From positions 16,492,001-16,556,000 of the forward strand of contig NC_046679.1 of the NCBI RefSeq assembly GCF_009870125.1: a stretch of DNA of 64,000 nt, read 5' to 3'. Below, piece by piece: positions 13,701 to 27,147 of the stretch; position 1 is the first letter of the stretch; each line of letters opens with the position of its first letter. The notes below the pieces were generated by a model that was not told where the DNA came from, did no database searches, and saw nothing but the letters and a program-made list of their open reading frames with translations. This stretch comes from Drosophila pseudoobscura. Lineage: Eukaryota > Arthropoda > Insecta > Diptera > Drosophilidae. The position numbers were made by a program, and so were the translations under genes.

Positions 13701-16700
13701 AAAAATGCGAACAGAAATGAAAACTTTTGCCTCTCGACCGCGGGGGAGACTTCCTACACTGAGCGAATTTTCGTGACAAGTTGCTCCGTCGAATGAAATA
13801 TGTATGAGGACTTATGCCTTAACATGTCCCGGACATTAACCAGTCCCCAATGTCCCTGTTGGTCAACACTTTCAGCGCCTTCTCTATCGCTCTCTCCATC
13901 TCTCTCTCTCTCTCTGAAGGTGCAGAAGGTAAGCCCCTTTAGAGTGGCCCAAGTTTGATGTGGCTTTGATGCTGCTGCTGGATGGTCCTTTCCGAGTGAA
14001 TTATGTAAAAGTTTTTTGCTGCTGCTCTTGCGTGTGCCATAAGCCGCTTACCAAGAGTTCAAAGGTAAGCATGGTGGGGGGCGGAGGACATCGACCAACG
14101 ACCATCGACCCTCGGATGCTAAATTACCTTTTAAGTGCCTTCATTGGCAATTAATGCCGCTAGTTTTTTGCCTTGGCCTTAGGCTAATTGCAACCGGTGT
14201 GTTAGCCAAACTAATCGCAATTGGCGTGAAAATGTTGGCCCTATTCTATCTGCTGCCACCCATCCACCCGTCAATCACGTTGTTAACTGTTTAACTGACT
14301 GAAAGATAGATAGAGAGAGAGAGAGCCAAGCCGAGCCTTGGCACAAATACCGCTGCCGTGTCTTTCAGTTGTGTTTTGGCTCTGTTGTTGTCATGGCTCA
14401 AGGCCCATGGCTCTTGGCTCTTGGCTCATGGCTCAAGGCTCAGCTTTGCTCGCACTCGGCTAATTGATGTCATTTGGCTGTCTGTCTGCCTGTCTGCCAT
14501 TACAGGTTCCCCCTCGATTATAGTAATGCCCCAAAACTTTGACAGCAAAATACCCTTGCATCATCGTCACCAAAAGTTGCATATTTAATGTGCCACATAC
14601 ATGCAACAATTTTCTTGCACAATTTGCCAAGAGGCAACAAGAAAAAGATATCCCATAAACTTTTGCTTAACTCTGGCCACTCTAAAGAAGCACAGCAAAG
14701 CCGCAAAAGCCAAGGAATTACACAAGAAAAAACAAACAAAAAAAACAAGGGGGGAAAACATTTCATTTTTCTCTACTACAAAAGCTTTAGAAGCCACCAA
14801 GAGAGAGAGATAGAGAGAGAGAGTGGGAGAAAGAGAGTAAGCCAAGTCTTAAGAGAACGAGAGAGAAAGCTGAGAGCAAAACTGTGCAGAGAAGCAACCC
14901 CACAGACCGTCTCCTTAAACCTCCTTCTAGAGGCCCTCTTCCTTCCTTCCCACCCCCTCCCGCCCTGAGATCTATGCCAAGCAAATGCAAAATACGTTAA
15001 AGGTACAACACTTTTTGAAGAACCAGTGGGCGAGTGGGGGAGTGGGGGAGTGGAGGGGCATCAGGCGTTCGGCACTGCCGAAACGTAACGAAAATCCACA
15101 GAAAAGCAAACAGAAAATTTAACCAAGCCAAGGAGGTGCAAAGGATGGGGAGGGGTGGATCCATGGTGAGCGGGGGGAGAGTGGGGGCACAGTGGGAGGG
15201 TGGTAGAGTGAAAGAGTGAGTGAAACACGCAAAGCCACGACCTATCCACACAACAATCGTGTGTATGTGGGTGGGACTGGCACTGGTGGCAGCCAACTGG
15301 GGTTTACATGTGAGTGGCGTAAACCGCTTTTAGTGCACACCCACACAGACCCCCACATTGTGTGGCATGGATGCTGCTTTCTGTAGTAGGTTGTGAGGTT
15401 AATTTCGTTTTGGTATTGCATTTGCGCTGCTGCTGCAGCTGCTGCTACTGCATCACCCCTCTATATTTTTTTGTACCCTCCCTGCGAGTCCTTTGCCGTC
15501 GAGTGGCCTCAATACGAGCATAGATTGCACTCCTCCTCCCTCCCTCCCTCGCACATGCACACTCGTCGCAGAACCCTCTGTTCAACGCTGGGATGTTGAT
15601 ATTTTTATGTTTCAAAAGTAAAAATATGTCATACGCAGTGTTGCAGCAACAGCAAAGCTCATCGAAGCTACGGCCTTGTCAGCGGCTCAGCTGACAGCGG
15701 GCCAGGGGCAGCCCCATTTTAATTACCGCAAGGTTCGGGCTAATTCCCGCTCATCATTTTAATGGCATCAGCAGTGGTCCGACAGCAACAGTCTCTGGCG
15801 GAAATAATTAAAAATCCGTTAAGAGCAGCCACAGAGGTGACGCTGAGGCTGCCAATAGAGAGAGGAAGGAAGGTCCTTGGCAATAAGTCAACTGTCTCTC
15901 TGTGCTCTGTGCTGTGTGCATCTTTCACGCAAAATATGAACACGTTCTGCTCCGCCGAGGATGGGGGAAATGGGATGGGAGCTGTTTGCTCGGGGGAACA
16001 ATGACAGGTAAATATTTTACGTGCACGAAACAAACTTGAAAACTCTTCGATGAATATGGAGCATTTCAATATGTCGTGGTGCTGCCTGTCGTCCTGTCTC
16101 CTGTCGTATGTCGTCCTGTCGTCCTGTCGCCTGTCTCCTGCAGTTGCGTAAGAGTTTTGCAATTAGTTTCGCAAATGAAAGGCACGTAGCCCGGAGCCGA
16201 ACAGTACTGGTGTACTGCCAGGCACGTAAGCAGTGCCTAACGAGTAAACCAAGTGTTGGCATAGAATCCAGGCAGAATGTCCTTGAACCGACTGTCGCTC
16301 TCAGGGAACTACTGGGAACTACTGGAAACTACAAGTAGCTCGGCAGGCTGGCATACATTGTGTACTCTGGAATCTGCAGGGAAATTTATGCAAAGGGAGA
16401 ACTCTTTCATCGTTCGAGAATGTTTGACCTTAAAGTTGCTCATCTTTTTGTCTCAGTGGTTGATTAATTGATGGCGAATCCTCGGATCTGTTGCTATGAC
16501 TATCAGCCTCCCTTGCAACAGGAACGGGAACAGCCATAGCTTTATCCTTGCCACAGCGGCAGGCACTTTCATCTGCTCTCATCTTTCATCTCTCGAAACT
16601 GTCAGAGGCAGGTGGACGTGGACCTTCTCAAAGACAGTTTAGCAGGATAATAAAAGTTGTGGCATGTCAGAAGGGAAAGCAGCAAAACAGGGACTGCTAT

Positions 16701-19700
16701 TGCAGCGGATTTGTGTGCTCTACAATATGAGAATGAGACGCAGAGGGGGAGCATCCATTTGCTGGAAGTCTGCCACAGTTCCACGATAATCAATGCTTGC
16801 CCCAAAGGGATGCTTAGCCCTATCGCCGCACATTCCGCGCCAGTGCACCCCCAACAAAAATTAAGCTTATTAAGTGCCGCGCTTGGCCAAAAAGAAAGCA
16901 CACATTTTTGCGCTGCGTTGGCAGCAATTAAAAATCTGGGCTTCACCTGACGCTGCCTCAACTGCTGCCCCAACTGCTGCCCCAACTGCTGCCCCCTGCT
17001 GCCGGTCTTGTTGCTGCCTCAGAGTTGCCAATTAATAGTTTTCTTCTTTTTTTTCTTCTTCTGGAAATCATGGGGCAACAACCACACCGCAAGATCTCGG
17101 AGAGGAAGTGCAGCAAGGCGGAAGGGAAAACCTTCTGGTTGGAGCAAACTACAAAGAAAAAATAAATATTGGGAAAGCCAGAAGCCGCTAAGAGACGCCA
17201 GAAGATGCTGCTGTGGCCGTGTTTGTCTTGGGCAAAACTTTCCACCGCTTCTCGTGTGTGTGTGTGTGTGAATCTGTGCTGGTGTGTGTTTGTGTATCTA
17301 TGAGAGGCATCGCTCCAACTACAGCTCCAGCTGAGGAAATATTCTTATCTGCATTGAGGCAAAATCTTCTATATAAGACTCTCTGTCTCTCTCTCTCTCC
17401 TTCTCTGTCTCTTTCCCTCTCTTTCTCTATCTCTTAAATTTCTGTGTATCTGTATCTGTGGCGCTGCCAATTGTTGTTGGCCCAAAATGGAAGTCGTGAA
17501 AAGATTCCCCCCCACCCCGGAATGCGGCTGCCTAAATGCCCGCCATTTATTTGTGAATGGCACTCGACTCGACACAGAAACGGCAGATAGAAAGGATAGT
17601 GGGTCCAGGAACTCGCCTGGGATCTCCCGGCGCTGAACGTGCCGCTGTTTGACAGAGAAAAAACTTTCCCACATCCGCATCCACAAAAGCAAAACGCAAA
17701 ACGCAAAAGCAGAACTTTTCCATTTATTTTCCATAAACTTTTCCATCAAGGCAGGCAACTAATCAGGCAAACCATTTAAGAGCTGCTGCATTTCGATCTG
17801 TCGGCATTTGAGGGGCATATGAGGCGCGCTGCGTGGCTGGCTTTCAATTAAATTTCAAATGGCAGCTAAATGCTGAAAAATGCACATTCGCGCCACTTCA
17901 CATCACTCTCATGCATGGCTGCACATAAATCAAAATAATTTACTGCCCAGAAGCTCATCCTGATCCTGGATGCCGCCGCCGCGGATACCGATGCGGAATT
18001 TATTGAAATTCCAGCAAACAACAAAAATACACACAGAAAATAAAGGATGATCCAACTGAAAATTGCACGCTTGGATGCTGCAGCAGGAATGCAGCCAGAC
18101 ACGAAAACAATCCCATTGAATGGAGGTTTCACGTTTCACGTTTCAGGGGGCAGGGGGCAGGGCCTCGCCCCTGCAATTGGTAATTCAATATGCTGATTTT
18201 TGCCAAACCCCCGGCCCCAACCCGCTCTCTGTTGCCTGTTTGGCTGCCAGTCAACACTCAGCACTCGTCTCGTCGCGTATGCCAATAGAAATGCCAACGC
18301 GTCTCACTTGACCAACTTTTGGGTGCCATGTGCCATGTGGAGCTGCTCCTGCCGCTTCTGCTGTTCAAGTGGCAGGCAGGCTCGAGGCGAACCTGGCAAG
18401 TATTGGGGTAAAAAGTTTGACATTCTGCCCGACAGCGTTCCATTTCAATTAAAAATTGCTTAACAAATCAATTTGCTGTTGGCCTGACACAAAACTGATT
18501 AAGAAAACGGCAGCACACAGCCCATAAAGGCAAACAGAGCGGAGCAGAAAACTATAAGAAAAACTTTAACGCCAAGAAAATGCAATTTAAATCAAGGAGG
18601 CAGTGGCGAAAAAATATTCTTACGGAAAAAACGAACATCGGATACACTCTTTTCTCGTTAAGATTTTGGAGAGAAAATGACTTGAGTTCTAATTCTAAAC
18701 ATTTTAGCCTTCGATTTGAGTGAGACTTCACCGCGGCAAGGATAGCGATTCACACTTGAACTTCATTAGAAGGAGTGTCTGTTTTTTTATACTGAAGATA
18801 TCATCCTTTGGCCCTTCTTTGGGATATGCTTTCCTGGGGAAGTCCCTGCTGTTAATGGATTGCATTCGCTGCTTTTCGGATACCCTTTCTTAGCTTGAGA
18901 TTGAATGAAAATCCCAGGCAATTCCCACTTGAGTGCCGCTTGCCGCTCGCCGCATGCCGCTTTTTGGGCCCACTCAGGCGAGGCTTAATGTGCCGCCAGC
19001 GAAAATTGAATTCTTTGGCTGCGGCAGAGAGCGAGAGAGAGAGAGGGACTCCTCCTCCCCGAGGAACGCGGGGCCGTCAGTGCAGCAACTAAATTAATTT
19101 ATTTGTTAAACTTTGCGACGTCAGAGAGCGCCAAAGTCAAAGTTTTTAGCGCAGCGGCAAAAGGGAAAATAATCAACAACAATAACTAAAACAAACAGCA
19201 GAGGCTGCAGAGTGCGGGGCGGTTTATCCAGAGGGTGTTCTGCGAGGCGGCTGTGGCTGCGCTCCAAATGCGTTGGCAAGCTCCGCATCTTTGGGGACTT
19301 ATGCGCCAGGAGCCAGGAGCCAGGACTTTGTCATAAAGTTTCACCCGAGGAAGAGTCGCGCCACAGAAGCAACTTCGGAAAGGTGATGAAAGAGTGATGG
19401 AAACCTTTCCAAGATTAAGGCAACACAAAACTAGAACACCTTGCACCGTTGGCTGCCTAATGAAGGGGCAAGTAATGGAGGCGGTAGTCGAGGAGCTATC
19501 GAGTAAACACAAACTATGAGCAAATAATACTCTTATCCATTCGACTGCGCTTCGGGCTCGGGTCTCGGCTCTCAATCAAATTAAGTGCTGTCAAGTGGCA
19601 GGTGGCAGGTGGCAGATTAAACCTTTTTGTTCGGGCCCAATTACTCTTTCAGCATTCGATGGCGCAAGTTCATTTCACAAAATTGCATTAAATTTATGCG

Positions 19701-20890
19701 GTAAAAATGATTAAAGTCCGATAGATGGATCCCATTTCTCGTGTGGCACGTAATTGAATTTGTCTGGGAGGTGGGGAGGTGGCGAGGTGCTGGGGAACAT
19801 GTTTCGCTGTCCTTTGTGTGTAAGCACCGCCCAGATACAAGGTGAATCAACTCCAACTCCCCCATCCAACCATCCCTCCCCTGCCACCGCCGCCATTTGC
19901 CGCATGTGTGGCACAGCCGCAAGCCACGCTCCTCCGCCAGCAGCAGCAACAGCAACAACAGCATATAAATCAGATTTCGCAATTAAGCCTTCATTGAAAT
20001 TCAGGCGTAAAATGTAAATTTATTATGGAAACCACGAAAACGATGCCCTGAGTACGGACGCAGGTACAGCTGCCCCCGAAAGCCAATTGACTAACAGACT
20101 GACAGATTGAAGCCAGCTTGACACGCTCCACTTTACTTTACTTTACTCGATGATAGCATAGCTGCTGATTAGCTAATCGGAGATGAAACTAACGAAGGCA
20201 GAGGATTTATTTGCACATTTCCATCGTTTGACGAAAATCCAAAACGGGCTAGGAACTGTATAATTAGTACGCGGTTTAAAGATCGTCTTACTCCGAACAG
20301 CCTGCGCCAGTTTTAGTATAAGATGGATCCACTTGTACAAAAAACTGAACATCAAACATCTGCAGCCCGATATTAGCAATTAAATGTAGAATTCATAGCT
20401 AGTGGCGCAGCCTAAAGTAATTCTCAGTTAGTGTTCGATCTTTGCAATGCCCACTGTAGCAAAAATATGTAAAAACGCATACATATGCTTCGTTCAGCAT
20501 CTCTCGCTCTCTCCAATTCAGACTTTCGTTAGCTTTCTGCGAGCAGAAGCATTTAAGCTGCTCTCGCGCTCTCTCGATCTCAAGCTCTCATTTCAAAGCT
20601 TCGGCTTGCATTTGGAAACCAGCTTTTCGGTCTAAGCTCTCCACAGTCGATCTCCAAATCAAACAAAATAACAAAATTAAATTTATAATTAAATAAAATA
20701 AAATACAATAAAATAAGAAACAACAAATAAAAACCCCTAAATTTAAATAAAAACATGTATTAACATGTTTATATGATTAAGAAAAATTTTGTTTAATTAG
20801 TGCCCTAAATATAAATATATATCTGGAAACACTAAGATAGTAGAACAAAAAAAATAATTTAAAAAAATAGAATGGTTTTCTGTTCAGTCT
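10766..20890. other. Gene-poor, microsatellite-rich stretch
   Basis: No supported gene. The stretch holds short tandem motifs such as GGTCCG (about 13478-13505), GGCTCATGGCTCTT-type repeats (about 14395-14450), GTCCTGTC repeats (16085-16135) and CAACTGCTGCCC (16960-16995). GAGA tracts lie at about 14800-14870 and 17380-17435. Around 13,400-13,800 there is a GC-rich segment resembling a 5' leader, and around 20,500-20,620 a cluster of CTCTCGC/AGCTCTC motifs (GAGA-factor type), but neither leads into an open frame. Confidence 0.55.
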
Positions 20891-20894
20891 TGCA

Positions 20895-21011
20895 TTACTT
20901 TGCCAGTGACATCATCTTGAATCGACCAAAGTCGACCCGACAATAGTCTTCAATGTATCGCGAAATCTCTTTAATGTTATCGTTCGCATAGTACATAACA
21001 ATAAACGCCAA
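20895..21011 (-). CDS. Unassigned short open frame, possible terminal exon
   Basis: The minus strand has an open frame ending in TAA at 20895-20897; an in-frame ATG at 20996 gives MYYANDNIKEISRYIEDYC and 14 more residues. The amino-acid composition is not low-complexity, unlike almost everything around it. The frame closes immediately upstream at 21012-21014 and no good AG acceptor is seen before it, so it cannot be joined to the exon-like piece at 21114-21194. It may be a decayed exon, a tiny peptide gene or chance. I do not recognise it. Confidence 0.2.
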   Translation of the reverse strand: MAFIVMYYANDNIKEISRYIEDYCRVDFGRFKMMSLAK

Positions 21012-21113
21012 TTAAACATTTTGCAGAAATTAAACAATTACCCTTATCCAACCGCGTAATATAATTTAAATATCTTCAGATCGAAAATAGTAATTACTCA
21101 ACGATCCACTCAC

Positions 21114-21194
21114 CTTTCTACGTCCACAACAAAGCATTCTTCGCACACGCGAATTTCCAGTAGCTGCTTTCAATCGAGTAAACTTCTTCTTCCA
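21114..21194 (-). CDS. Candidate isolated 81-bp exon
   Basis: On the minus strand a CTAAT branch-like motif and a GCAG acceptor precede 81 open bases (27 codons, phase 0 at both ends), closed by a good AAAG/GTGAGT donor. The peptide begins WKKKFTRLKAATGNSRVRRM and continues with two cysteines and a basic tail. Alternatively the ATG six bases upstream (21200) starts a peptide, giving 29 codons before the donor. The basic, cysteine-containing sequence looks coding rather than repetitive, but I cannot assign it to a family. It could be a cassette or first exon of the large minus-strand gene suggested by the open frame at 1-89. Confidence 0.35.
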
Positions 21195-21200
21195 CTGCAT

Positions 21201-24200
21201 TTATTAGTGGGTATCCGATGGGGGAATTGTTTTCCTTTTCGTTGGCCCTTCTTCTTGGCTGGGGGAGCGGTGGGGGGCGGGTTGGTCGTGGTCGTTGTCG
21301 TGTGGCAACTGAGCTTTGAATTGCCGACTCTTATCTAACCGATGATGATGCAAGATGGCAAAATGGCGATGGCTTTGGCGTTGGCGATGGCGATGGCGAT
21401 GGCATTGGATGAATGCTGCTGAACACGTTCCATTTGGTTGCTTATAAAAATTGATATAAAAATGCAAGTTCAATTTATTCGTTGCTCGTGTAGATGTAGA
21501 TTCCTGCAAGCAGATGGAAAGAGCAGAGAGGGAATAATGAGTTAAAAACTGTCAAAAGCTCGGGCCCCCAAACACATCAGCAAGTATTTACTGTCACTTG
21601 ACGCACACTCGCACACGCACAGCCAGACAGACAGACACAGACAGACAGACAGCGCACACACACAGATACACTTTGTGACAGGCATCGTGTGCGTGTTTAA
21701 CTTAATGAAGCTTTACACTCCGCGAGCCTCGGGCTCCCCCACTCTGCGTCTCTCCGGCTCCACCTCCTCTGACATGTGTCATATGCATTTGCCTGACAAG
21801 GCGGCACTCGAGGAGTTGGACAGTTCTCTCCACACACACACTTGTGCTTGTATTATGCATATATCGAGTAACTGTCTGCGTTTGATTTTATGGCGCTGAT
21901 AATGCAATGTTTGCCCTGCTCCTTAGCCCTGTCCGTCCGTCGTCTATGGCCAAATAAAATGTTCTTCGTTAAGCAGACAGATATCCAACGGAGCACGGGG
22001 TATGAGCGATGGGCAAACAGGGGAAAATGGAACAGAAAGGGTTGTCGAAAATAAATAAAAAAAAATTATTTCCAGATCTTGGCATACCAAAGTTCTAAAA
22101 GTCTCACTGGAAGAAGTCTTCAGTGTGATATTCCCCATAAATATCTCTCAACTTAGGGAAAACATACACATATGTATATGTTTTATAGCCTTTGCACTCC
22201 TCTGGCCTCTGGCACACTGCAAAATGATGTGCCAAATTATCATTGCCTCTAGAAAGGGTGTATAAAATAGAGGACATAAATGGGTCGCCTGCCCTCTGCT
22301 GACACTTTGCTGACTGTTGGGGGGCAGCCCTAAAAAATATGCAATACATTTCAGCACTTGTCATTGCCTCGAATCGAAATTCCATGTAGGCGAGTGCTGG
22401 CTGGGCCTTGCCTGGGCCTGTCACACACTCACAAACACACACAGATATTTATGCAAATGAAGGAGCCTAGGACCCCAGCAGGCAGCTAGCGGCTGACTGG
22501 CCTTTATGGCTAATTGTGTTGGCCTGGTTTCCGCAACTTAACTTCGCTTCAAAGCCCCCTGCCCCAGCTGCTTGCTCTGCCATCTTTTATGCTGTTTGAA
22601 AGCAAGCCTCTTTAAGTTCTCTTGTGCAAGGTAATGGAAAATGTTTTCCAGAATAGATAAAAATGGATTTTCATTGCACTTGCACAATAAACAATAAGTT
22701 AACACTTTTAGATGCTTTTGCTAATGTCTTTGGCAAGTTTCTCCATACTCCATACTCCATTCGGAGAAAACAAAGCGCTGGGGCTGCCCTGTGCTCCTAA
22801 TGAATGTTGATATAATTTTTAATTAAAAACTATTTGCTGCTGCTGCTGGTGCTGCTGTTGGGACTGTTGCTCTTCCGCAGCCCCAGACCGAGACCCAGAT
22901 CCAGAGCCAGACAGAACGGAAGAGAATTGTTTACACGACACGAGAAGGAAGGCTTCTGTGCAGTTGCTGAGAACTTGTGCAACTGTTTAGATAAACCCCA
23001 ATGCCCCCCTGCACTTGCACAGCTCCAACTCCAATGTTTCCCAGCAGCAGACTTGTCTGCTCTTTGGAATTAAAGTTATTAGCGCCGCAGATCCCTCAGG
23101 GGAACAAAACTGACTGAACTCTCTGACACATCTAGAAGGGAAGGACTCCATCGTCTGGTCAATACAATGCTGAGCATGCAGCCGCAGAGAAATAGAAAAT
23201 CAACGGCAAAGAATTTTTTAATTAAGTGGCCACCAGGCATATGGACAGGGCGAACCGCATGGCATAGTCTACATGCCAGCCTGATGATGTCGCGTTGGAG
23301 ACCGTCGCGTCATCGTCATGGCGAGCACGTATGCAGTCGGGGCATGGCTCTGGCTGGCACTTTGCCCACAGCTCCAACCGAGATTTTGTTGCCATAAAAC
23401 ACTTTGTCTGGCCTGCACGAGCCCAGCCACTCCCCCACTGCCGCTACTCCGTAATTGCAATGAAAAATGTTACAATCGTGCCCAGGACATTCAAATGTAC
23501 AAAGAAGAATGCCATGCATATGTGAGCGGGGGGGCGGGGGGGGCGTGGGGGTCCAGCTGCTGCCCCGACAACTGATTTCCTTGGCAGCCAGCAGCATCTC
23601 CGGCCCTTCAATGCGATTGTCCTGGTCGTGCAGCCGAGAAGAAGAATTCCTATTCATAACTTATATTGCAAAGGGAGCAGAGCAGGAGAACATGCAGATA
23701 CAAGATACTTTGTGTCCCAGGCAACAGCAGCGACAAAGTACAGCAGTCAAGCAAGAAAAATATGTTGCAAGGGTGTTGATGAAACAGACGCAACAACATT
23801 CAGATGGAAGGACTGCTACAACAACAGCAACAGCAATTACAACATTTAGAGGGCGGCTAAACAACAGAGCAACAACAATTACAAGAACAACGCTGGCAGT
23901 CGCCGCAGTGGCAGTCGCTGGGAAATGGAATGGAATGTTGTCTAGGCACGCATAAAATTTATTATAATGACATCATAAATTCTGCCAGCAAACGTTGTAA
24001 GTATGGATATGGATACGGGTATCTGTGCGCGTGTGTGTGTGTGTGTGCATAAATGAGTGACAAACCTCCACGAAAACCGCCCCCGCCTGTACCGCCCTCG
24101 GGCAGCAGAAATTGCAAATCATTTATCAAATAATAAAAAACAGAACAAATATTCGCAAAACTCAGCAAAAATGCTCCGAGAAATGGGAGTTTTTTTCCTG

Positions 24201-24720
24201 CGTATATAATTCGCACTGAAAGAAACATGGGAATGGAATTAATTAATGGTTGAACATAAAAATAGAAATAGCTATAAGCAGAAAAACCACTCAACAGCCC
24301 AAGTTATTTCTGTGGCTGTTTATTTTGAGGTATTGTAAACAGTGGGCTGTGAAATTTCTCTGTGTACATTCCCTATTTTGTAAGATTTAATGGGGTCAAC
24401 CTGTGGCAATCCCAGGAGAAATGCTAGGGATAGAATGGAGTGCAATCTAGTATATGGAAAACTATGTGTTACAAAAAATCACTCACTTAAACCCCATCAT
24501 ATATCTTTCGTTACGAGCTTGCACATAGAAATTCTAACAGCTATACGGAATTTTTGTAATTTCTCCAATCCAGTAACTAGATTTTCAATAAGTAAATTTC
24601 TTAAATATACAACTATTCAGTACACCCAGACAAAAACAAGACCTGTAATTGTTATATTTATACTTCGATTTAAAAAAGAAACAGATCGATAATAATAGAT
24701 AGATAGATAGTAAATATGTG
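21201..24720. other. Gene-poor stretch
   Basis: No gene seen. The stretch holds GGCGAT repeats (about 21375-21405), an ACAGACAG/CACACA tract (about 21620-21670), a CTG run at 22833-22860 and CAACAG-rich sequence at 23680-23900. The latter produces long but low-complexity open frames rich in Gln, Thr and Asn that I reject as genes. Confidence 0.55.
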
Positions 24721-24721
24721 T

Positions 24722-25735
24722 TTTTTTATACCCGATACTCAAAATGAGTATTGGGGTATATTAGATTTGTGGTAAAAGTGGATGTGTGTAACGTCCAGAA
24801 GGAATCGTTTCCGACCCCATAAAGTATATATATTCTTGATCAGCATCAATAGCCGAGTCGATTGAGCCATGTCTGTCTGTCCGTCCGTCCGTCTGTCCGT
24901 CTGTCCGTCCGTCCGTCCCCTTCAGCGCCTAATGCTCAAAGACTATAAGAGCTAGAGCAACGATGTTTTGGATCCAGACTTCTGTGATATGTCACTGCTA
25001 CAAAAATATTTCAAAACTTCGCCCCGCCCACTTCCGCCCCCACAAAGGACGAAAATCTGTGGAATCCACATTTTTAAAGATACGATAAAACCAAAAACGC
25101 AGAATCGTAGAGAATGACCATATCTTTTAGACTGCAGAATCTGAATTGGATCGTATTATTATTATAGCCAGCATCAAGAAAACAATTTCATGTTTTCTCG
25201 CCCTGTCTCTCTCTAACACACACGTAGCATAGGCGGCTTTGCTTAGAGTAAAACATTAGCGCCTAGATCTCAGAGACTATAAAAGCTAGAGCAACCAAAT
25301 TTGGTATCCACACTCCTAATATATCAGACCGAGACGAGTTTGTTTCAAAATTTCGCCACACCCTCTTCCGCCCCCGCAAAGGATGCAAATCTGGGGATAT
25401 TCACAAATCTCAGAGAGTATTAAGGCTAGAGTAACCAAATTTAGTGTCCGTAACAGGATTAGATCTCACTATAAAACGTATATCTCAAAATTTCGCCCCA
25501 CCCCCTTCCGCCCCCACAAAGGACGAAAATCTGTTGCATCCACAATATTGCACATTCGAGAAAACTAAAAACGCAGAATCATAAATAATGACCATATCTA
25601 TCAGGTTGCTGAATCTGGATCAGATCGGATCATTTTTATAGCCAAAGGAAATAAATCAATTTGCAGTGGCTACGCAGCGCCCGACGTCACGCACAGACTG
25701 ATTTTCTGTCTCTCTCGCACGCACAATTACAATAA
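24722..25735. mobile_element. DINE-1/INE-1-like (Helitron-related) repeat, left piece
   Basis: The piece starts with the subterminal inverted repeat ATACCCGATACTC...GAGTATTGGGGTAT. It is followed by the familiar fly repeat signature: CCATAAAGTATATATATTC, TTGATCAGCATCAATAGCC, a GTCTGTCCGTCC run, then repeated blocks of the type CTATAAGAGCTAGAGCAAC and TTCGCCCC...CCCCCACAAAGGACG. That last block recurs three times (about 24944, 25272 and 25416). INE-1/DINE-1 elements are non-autonomous and carry no genes; none is seen. The right side merges into the tandem array. Confidence 0.8.
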
Positions 25736-27147
25736 CAATTATTCAAAAAAATCAAAAATAACAATTATTCAATAAAAATCAAGAATAACAATTATAATAA
25801 CAATTATTCAAAAAAATCAAGAATAACAATTATAATAACAATTATTCAATAAAAATCAAGAATAACAGTTATAATAACAATTATTCAATAAAAATCAAGA
25901 ATAACAATTATAATAACAATTATTCAAAAAAATCAAAAATAACAATTATAATAACAATTATTCAAAAAAATCAAAAATAACAGTTATAATAACGATTATT
26001 CAATAAAAATCAAGAATAACAATTATAATAACAATTATTCAAAAAAATCAAGAATAACAGTTATAATAACAATTATTCAATAAAAATCAAGAATAACAGT
26101 TATAATAACAATTATTCAATAAAAATCAAGAATAACAGTTATAATAACAATTATTCAATAAAAATCAAAAATAACAATTATAATAACAATTATTCAAAAA
26201 AATCAAGAATAACAGTTATAATAACAATTATTCAATAAAAATCAAGAATAACAGTTATAATAACAATTATTCAATAAAAATCAAGAATAACAATTATAGT
26301 AACAATTATTCAAAAAAAATCAAGAATAACAGTTATAATAACAATTATTCAATAAAAATCAAGAATAACAATTATAATAACAATTATTCAAAAAAATCAA
26401 GAATAACAGTTATAATAACAATTATTCAATAAAAATCAAAAATAACAATTTTAATAACAATTATTCAAAAAAATCAAGAATAACAGTTATAATAACAATT
26501 ATTCAATAAAAATCAAGAATAACAATTATAATAACAATTATTCAAAAAAATCAAAAATAACAGTTATAATAACAATTATTCAATAAAAATCAAGAATAAC
26601 AATTATAATAACAATTATTCAAAAAAATCAAAAATAACAGTTATAATAACGATTATTCAAAAAAATCAAGAATAACAGTTATAATAACAATTATTCAAAA
26701 AAATCAAGAATAACAGTTATAATAACAATTATTCAATAAAAATCAAGAATAACAGTTATAATAACAATTATTCAATAAAAATCAAAAATAACAATTTTAA
26801 TAACAATTATTCAAAAAAATCAAGAATAACAGTTATAATAACAATTATTCAATAAAAATCAAGAATAACAATTATAATAACAATTATTCAAAAAAATCAA
26901 GAATAACAGTTATAATAACAATTATTCAATAAAAATCAAGAATAACAGTTATAATAACAATTATTCAATAAAAATCAAGAATAACAATTATAATAACAAT
27001 TATTCAAAAAAATCAAGAATAACAATTATAATAACAATTATTAAATAAAAATCAAGAATAACAATTATTCAAAAAAATCAAAAATAACAATTATAATAAC
27101 AATTATTCAATAAAAATCAAAAATAATAATTATTCAATAAAAATCAT
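25736..27147. repeat. 38/39-bp AT-rich tandem array, about 36 copies
   Basis: The unit is about 39 bp, built from AATAACAGTTATAATAACAA followed by TTATTCAATAAAAATCAAG. A 38-bp variant has CAAAAAAATC in place of CAATAAAAATC. Other recurrent differences are AACAGTT/AACAATT and CAAGAATAA/CAAAAATAA. The two length variants are interleaved along the array. Boundaries are abrupt: DINE-1-like sequence lies on both sides. There is no coding potential. DINE-1 elements commonly carry internal tandem repeats, so this is probably an expansion of one of these. Confidence 0.95.

Noticed and set aside
23467..23955. 162-codon plus-strand frame
   Set aside because: Rests on CAACAG-type repeats, with Gln/Thr runs; the opposite strand is equally open.
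24880..24920. GTCC/GTCTGTCC tandem as a separate microsatellite
   Set aside because: It is the usual internal CTGTCCGTCC tract of the DINE-1 family, so it is counted with the element.
25736..27147. CRISPR-like regular array
   Set aside because: The units are contiguous and near-identical with no unique spacers, and the DNA is from an animal; it is an ordinary tandem satellite.
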